Source: Thamnaconus septentrionalis (lineage: Eukaryota; Chordata; Actinopteri; Tetraodontiformes; Monacanthidae). Taken from it: DNA of 64,000 nt. This document shows positions 51,041 through 64,000 of the stretch, one piece after another. The stretch spans positions 17,463,944 through 17,527,943 of the forward strand of contig CM020502.1 of the NCBI GenBank assembly GCA_009823395.1, in the 5' to 3' direction. Within the stretch, counting starts at the first letter, position 1, and each line of letters begins with the position of its first letter. The position numbers were made by a program, and so were the translations under genes. Under the pieces are notes generated by a model. That model searched no databases. It was not told the origin of the DNA and was given only the letters and a program-made list of their open reading frames with translations.

Positions 51041-53395
51041 AAAAAATAAAATAGAAAAAAATATATTTACATAAAAATGTCCCAAAAAAGTAACAACAAC
51101 AAAAAAAAGAAGAAAAAAAAAAGAAAAACTGGGCAGTGTTTCCCTCTGGCTACCCGTAGCTAGGTGTCCGTCTAGAGGGCCACTGCTCACATGAATCAGC
51201 CAGGACATAAAGGGGCTGCAGCTTCTCTCTGGACAAGCAGCCGCCAGATTTAAAATCCCTCATTGTGTTGCAATGGGGCTAACGTTACATTGCATCTACA
51301 TGTACGTGTGTGTGTCACCATCTCAACAGTCCCCGGCCCTTCCTTCCGTGTTGATTAAACTTTCCCTTTCCCTCGTCACTTCCACCAATCAGTGTCAAAT
51401 GAAGGCAATGTGTCAGGGCACAAGTGTGTCTACTATTCCCACCACCACCACTACTAACGCTACAACCAAAGACAGAGAACGTGACGAGGGGAATGTGAAA
51501 AACAGAGCTTGCTGTATCTGACGGCTGAGGTGCACAGACTATTTGAATCCATACGTACATCTGAGGACACTTTGAAGTTGCAGGCAACTCGAACCCAGTC
51601 AACAACCTCCCGTTTGCAATTTCTTCGTCCGTACTTCATCAATGCTGGTCTTGATTTTCCATCAAGGAAGCAGATTTGAAATATTTGACAGAACTTTTAA
51701 ATTGCAGCGTCACTGTCGTCCAAATTATCCAGGTGGGTTTAGGATTTGAAGCATTTCATACAGTGACGTGATTGTTTTCAATTTATTATTTAAAAAAAAA
51801 AATGCTCATCCACGGGGAGTCCCTGGGCCGAAGGATACAACAGCATAGGGTAAAAAGTTGCGGCATCCAAATTATTATTATTATTTTTTTTATCATGAAG
51901 TCATGGTTTCTCTTGCTGAAGGTGATTATTAGCTTATTACCTGCCCTCGCATTCAGAGCAGAAAAAAGCCTTTGTTGGGCTTGAATTGATGCCCGGTGCA
52001 GTTTTGACTGAAGGATCAGAGTTGCCATGGTTTCAAGAAACACTAAAACATAAATAGAGCAACAGTGCTGAACAGGATGTTGATTAAAAAAAAAAAAAAA
52101 AAAAGGAACAAAAAAAAAGAAGCTTAAGAAGTGTCGGCGGATGCTTTTGCACCCCTGGCCTGCAGAGTGCAAGTCGCTCTCTATGCGCACGCCTCTCTAT
52201 AAACCATCAGGCATCTGAGGGTGAGGGGGAAAAAAAAGTCATGAGTCTTGACACTTTCTCACGCACGTTTCACTATGTCACACACTACACGGACCCAGGA
52301 CCCAACCAATGACATCTACATCCCCCTTAAATCCTTACACTTGACGGTTACATGTAAAAAACTAGACTTTTGAAACATCTTAGGACCTTCATTCAAATAC
52401 AAAGAGGGGTTATCTTTTTTTTTTTCTTTTTTTTTTGCAGGGGTTCGGTGGGGGGGGGGGGGGGGTTGGAGGCAGCTCGCAAATGGACAAAGCCAACGAC
52501 ACGGCTATCCGAGTCCAACGAGCAAGTTTAAGGAACATGGAGAGGGAGAGGGAGGAGGGGAATCAAATAAAAAGACGAGATGACACCAATTTGAATGATC
52601 CACTTGCATAGTAATAACACAGCGTGTGCACTGTTTCCGCGCAGGCGTCGCAGCCGTCGACAGGCTTGAGTCTGTGCGCGCTCGAGTGAGTGTTCGCTTC
52701 GCGTGGCGCACGTGGCACTCGCGGAAAATGGGGGCGGGGGAAAACAAAAACGACTAAGACGACGGACACGCGCGCCAAGTAAATGCAAAGAAAGGCAAAC
52801 AATTAGCGGGCGTACCTGGCAATGGAACTCACACCAGATTCCTGAATGGAATCGAAACAACATAAATCCCTTTCACTCGGGGTCCCACGTTCAGGAAGAC
52901 CCCACCCCACCTCCTTGGCCTCCAAAGGAGAAGGCCTTATCGCCAAGGGTCCCAGCTGGTTTGAACAGCTGCAGACCCAACTTCCCCTCACGCCACGGAG
53001 GGAGGGGGTGGGCTGCTGGTGGGGGAGTCCTGCTTCCAAGAATCGCATCCCCTCAACCAGGGAGGTTGAAATAAAACACACATTTCTCCGAGCAGGAATC
53101 AGTGGCTTTGATGACCTCTCGCCCCTCACGCCGACCGACTGATTCCAGTCAGAACAGCTGCTGCCTAATTTTTAGGCCAACAGCTCTCCTCTGGGTGACA
53201 CCTAATAAAAAGGAGACGAAAAAAAAAACGAAAAACAAAGTAGTGTTTGTGTTTTTGAAACTTTCTCGTGGGCCGTGAAGTTTTCTGCTGGAAACTCGCA
53301 GCGGAAAGAGAGACGGCTGAAGACAAAACAAACCAGGCCACTGGCATTCCCCGCCCCCGACTGAAAAAAATATTGCAACAAACCATCCCATAGGG

Positions 53396-53559
<164 letters not shown>

Positions 53560-54528
53560 GTCAGGGTGGCTCTTATAGAGCTCCGTCCATTAAAGAACAA
53601 CCTTTATGAGGCCCAAAATAAGAGGTACATTCCCTGCTCCATTATCTCGTCGTGTCCCCGAGGGCAATTTTTCATTCCACGGCCACGTCTGGGACCAAGT
53701 GGACTGAGGAACACAACTTCCTTAGAGGAATTTTAACGTCTCCTCTGCCATTTTAGCCAGCGACTGGAGAGAAACGCAGAGAGGATCAAGGTAAGAGCGT
53801 CGTCTCCCTTTACTGTTCGGAAAACAACAACTGTAGTAAAAAAAAAAAAAAAAAAAAGGGAGGGAGGGGGGGTAGAAAAAAAAGGGGGGGTAGGCTGTAA
53901 ACAATGGTCCCTCACGCTTTGATGACAGAACGAATAAACTCCCTCACTTGCGCGCACACGCACACACACAGCCACGCACCGCTGCCGGGGAAAAGGTGCT
54001 GTAAACCCATTTTTTTTTAAAATAAAATCCAAAAATAAACAGTATAAAAATGACTTTGCAACTTAAATAAACACTGCTTTCCCACCCGCCCCGAGGAAAA
54101 AACATTATTGCACAAAATGGGAAAAAAAAAACAAAAAAAAAAAAAAAGGCAGCTGAACCACGAGCAGCTTGGCTGACTGGGTTCGAGACGAGGTTGCGAC
54201 GCCACTGCGTCCCATCATAACGACACAGAACGTGAACTGACCTGAAATGATGATGAACAAAATACTGAGGAGTGACATAATACTGTGACTGGAACAAAAT
54301 GTAAAAAAAAAAAAAAAAAAGAAAACAGGTGGAGTCAGTCTGAGGATGAAGAAGAAGAAGAAGTGGCGGCTGTTGTTCCAAAACTGCTGGTCTCTCTCTG
54401 GCCAGGCTGCACCCCCTCCCCCACCCCAGACCCCCTGCCGACCGACCCCTCTGTGATGCGTTGAGGGGGCGGGGTCTAGCAGCTGGAGTAGAGAGGAAGG
54501 AAAAGTGGTGGTGGGTGGTGGGTGGTGG

Positions 54529-54557
54529 AGGTGGAGGAGGAGGAGGAGGAGGAGGAG
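54529..54557. repeat. (GGA)n microsatellite
   Basis: GGA units immediately 3' of the tent4a stop codon; (TCC)n in the transcript. Confidence 0.93.
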
Positions 54558-54563
54558 TGGTTC

Positions 54564-61916
<7,353 letters not shown>

Positions 61917-62126
61917 CTAATAAACAAGAGTCAAGACATGAGATGAACATGTGGGAGGGAGCAACCGAAGAGAAGCTTCACCCCCAGAAGTGACACTCTG
62001 TTTAACCTGTGTTTGGAAAGGGGATTAAAAAAATAAATAATAAAAACCAACATGAGGCGGGTTTGTCCGCAGGGCCACCTTTAAAAGGCAGTGCATACAC
62101 CTGGCAAAGCGAGGAGGGGTATTCAG

Positions 62127-62134
62127 TGACGTCA
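62127..62134. promoter_or_regulatory. consensus CRE palindrome
   Basis: Exact TGACGTCA followed by cgag, in a tent4a intron. Sequence match only. Confidence 0.25.
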
Positions 62135-63270
62135 CGAGTGGCTCAGTGCCAGACCTGCATGTTTTGGCTTATGTTTTGTAAAGAGAGAGAAAAAAAAAAA
62201 GCATCACACAAAAGACAATATGAACTTTGTGCATTTCTGGGAAGTTCACAGATGGCCTGGAGACACACGCTGACTTCATAAAGCATCGGGATATTGCAGC
62301 TAATGTCTGCACAGTGCTATAAACACGGTATTGTGTTGTGTTTTGCTTTTCTTTTTCGGTAGTCCCGTGGCTATTGTGGATATAATTGTGGCTGGCTGGG
62401 CACCAATCAGGGTGTTTGACACTCAAACAAACAGATCAATCAATCAATCAATCAATCAATCAATTAATCAATCAATCAGGGCTGTGCGATTCATCGATTT
62501 TAAATTTAAATGTATTAGTCAACACGATGTTAAAAAAAAGGAAAATCTCAAAATCAAAAGTTTTCCTCTCACATGCTTCCCAGGCTTTGCGCCTCTTTAT
62601 TTTACAAAATATGAAAGTTTTGTATTTTATCCATTCATCGTTGTTCAAGATGATAGAAAAACCTTTTATTTTGAAAGTGATGTTTGGTGAAAGTGAGGTT
62701 CTCGCTTCATTGATCCCAAGGGATTCATCTTGAGGTCAAAAGACTGAAAATGTTGTCACTTTACGAAACCCAAGGAGGATTGACAGTATCTTTGAATTGC
62801 ACTTCTTTCCCAGTAGGGAAATTTGTCTGTGAATTTTACTTTATTTTTACTTTAAACAAACTTTACTGAGCTTCGAGCGATTGTGGAAGTAACCATCATG
62901 CAAAACTACAGAATCTTGCAGGGGAATTTGGTCGTGAAGAAATGTCAACACCGCTGGCAGCCTCATAGTGCACACAGTTCTCAATCTAGAGCTTCTCCTT
63001 TGAAGGAAATCAGATTTTTTGGGGGTTTCTTCGGTGGGCTAATTAATTCCTGGCAGTCCGAGACAAAATCAGCGTTGCCGTCGTAAACTGCGTTTCTATA
63101 TTTGGAGCTTTATTTCCTCAGTTTTGCGTCACATTTCCTCAAGCTCCAGCACATTCAATGAAACACTGACATTTACGCAGTCAATCATAAGGAAAGGAAA
63201 GGAAATTTCAGTGTATGACTCATTGATTAAGGAGGGAGAAAATGTGTGTTTTTAATTTGATGAGCAAAGC

Positions 63271-64000
63271 AGTGTTGTAGTCAAGACCGCACCAACGGAG
63301 ACCAAGACATTACCAAGACTAGAGAGCAATGAGATCGAGACAAGTCCAAGACTTTAAATATCCAAGAAAAATATATACTGTATGTATGAAATAACAAAAT
63401 GACCAATTTCTTTTCAAAATTCAAGTTTGCTTCTAAATCGAACAGTAACATCTCTTTTCAGCAAGGGATCTTTTCATCATTTTCTTTAACATTTTGCTGC
63501 TTTGCCAACTATTTTGAACCATTTTGAACCAACTTTGCTTCATAAAAGTAAAAATAAATAGGAATAAGGGGTAGGGTGTCACTCTGGGTGTCACAAACAG
63601 AGCGTAAAAGGGCAGCAACTGGATTCTTTTCCGTTATTATTAGGGCTGACAAACTATTAATTATCTTATTTCTTCTGCCGATTAATTTTGTAATTGCAAT
63701 TAATCGCAGAGTCTTCATTGTTTACTGCAATTAATTGCGGTTGCGGAAGTTATTTTTCATTTCCAGGCAGCTTTAAGCCCATAATGTAAATTATTTCTTA
63801 CCAGAAATCAGCCAGATGGACTGACTTCGGGTTAGTAAAAGGGAAAAAAGGCTTACGTTTGAAATGCGACTAAAAAATATTAAAGGCCTTATGCATTGTA
63901 TTCAACTAATCGCAATTAATGCGTTAACGCCAACAGCCCTAGTTATTATCATGCCATTGCAGTGTTGGCTGAGTCTTGACTGGGCTTGATCAAAAATCCA
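63271..64000 (+). mobile_element. AGTGTTGTAG-family transposon, runs off window
   Basis: Starts AGTGTTGTAGTCAAGACC and follows the 17250 copy through ggattcttttccgttattat, is interrupted by a nested element (63641-63941), then resumes catgccattgcagtgttggc to base 64000. Confidence 0.8.
63641..63941. mobile_element. hAT-like miniature transposon nested in an older element
   Basis: 301 bases with ends TAGGGCTGACAAAC and gccaacagccctA, inverted. Flanked by an exact 8-base duplication GTTATTAT (63633-63640 and 63942-63949). The interior is rich in attaattgcgattaa motifs. No open frame. Confidence 0.88.

Overview
The window is vertebrate genomic DNA, almost certainly from a teleost fish. It has spliced genes with GT-AG introns, dense di- and tetranucleotide microsatellites, V-SINE-like retroposons with a tRNA-like head, hAT and Tc1-type miniature transposons and L2-type LINE tails. 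No prokaryotic, CRISPR, phage or plasmid feature was seen. Most long open frames are translated repeats or shadows.

Two protein-coding genes lie head-to-tail on the minus strand. From 39670 down to base 1 is adcy2, adenylyl cyclase type 2. Eighteen coding exons could be traced by reading frame, splice sites and exon phase. They give about 817 residues: N-terminus, first six-helix membrane domain, C1a catalytic domain, C1b, and most of the second membrane domain. Exon 18 is cut by the window edge and the C2 catalytic half lies outside. From 61868 down to 54564 is the 3' part of tent4a (papd7), a non-canonical poly(A) polymerase. Eight exons give 415 residues: end of the catalytic core, poly(A)-polymerase-associated domain and disordered basic tail. 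The nucleotidyltransferase exons lie beyond base 64000. All exon phases agree across both genes.

Layout: 1-39670 adcy2 exons and introns; about 39.7-41.2 kb GC-rich adcy2 5' flank; 41.2-51 kb gene-free spacer with Tc1-like, V-SINE and minisatellite repeats; about 51-54.6 kb probable tent4a 3'UTR with a very long (CA)n tract; 54.6-61.9 kb tent4a exons; 61.9-64 kb tent4a intron. TENT4A followed by ADCY2 on the same strand is also the human arrangement (5p15.31). TENT4B-ADCY7 (16q12.1) is the paralogous pair, so this is an ancient linked pair in compact form.

I did not find a new multi-gene system. The unusual signals are in non-coding architecture: complementary (TG)n/(CA)n tracts flanking adcy2 exon 15, a tent4a donor site that is the first unit of a (GT)n microsatellite, a 115-base (GA)n intron in tent4a whose retention keeps a frame open, a transposon abutting an adcy2 donor, an array of eight 43-base palindromic units bounded by inverted termini, and several mobile-element families recoverable by comparing copies inside the window, some with intact target-site duplications and nested insertions. 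Repeat-family names are inferred from sequence and memory without a database search.
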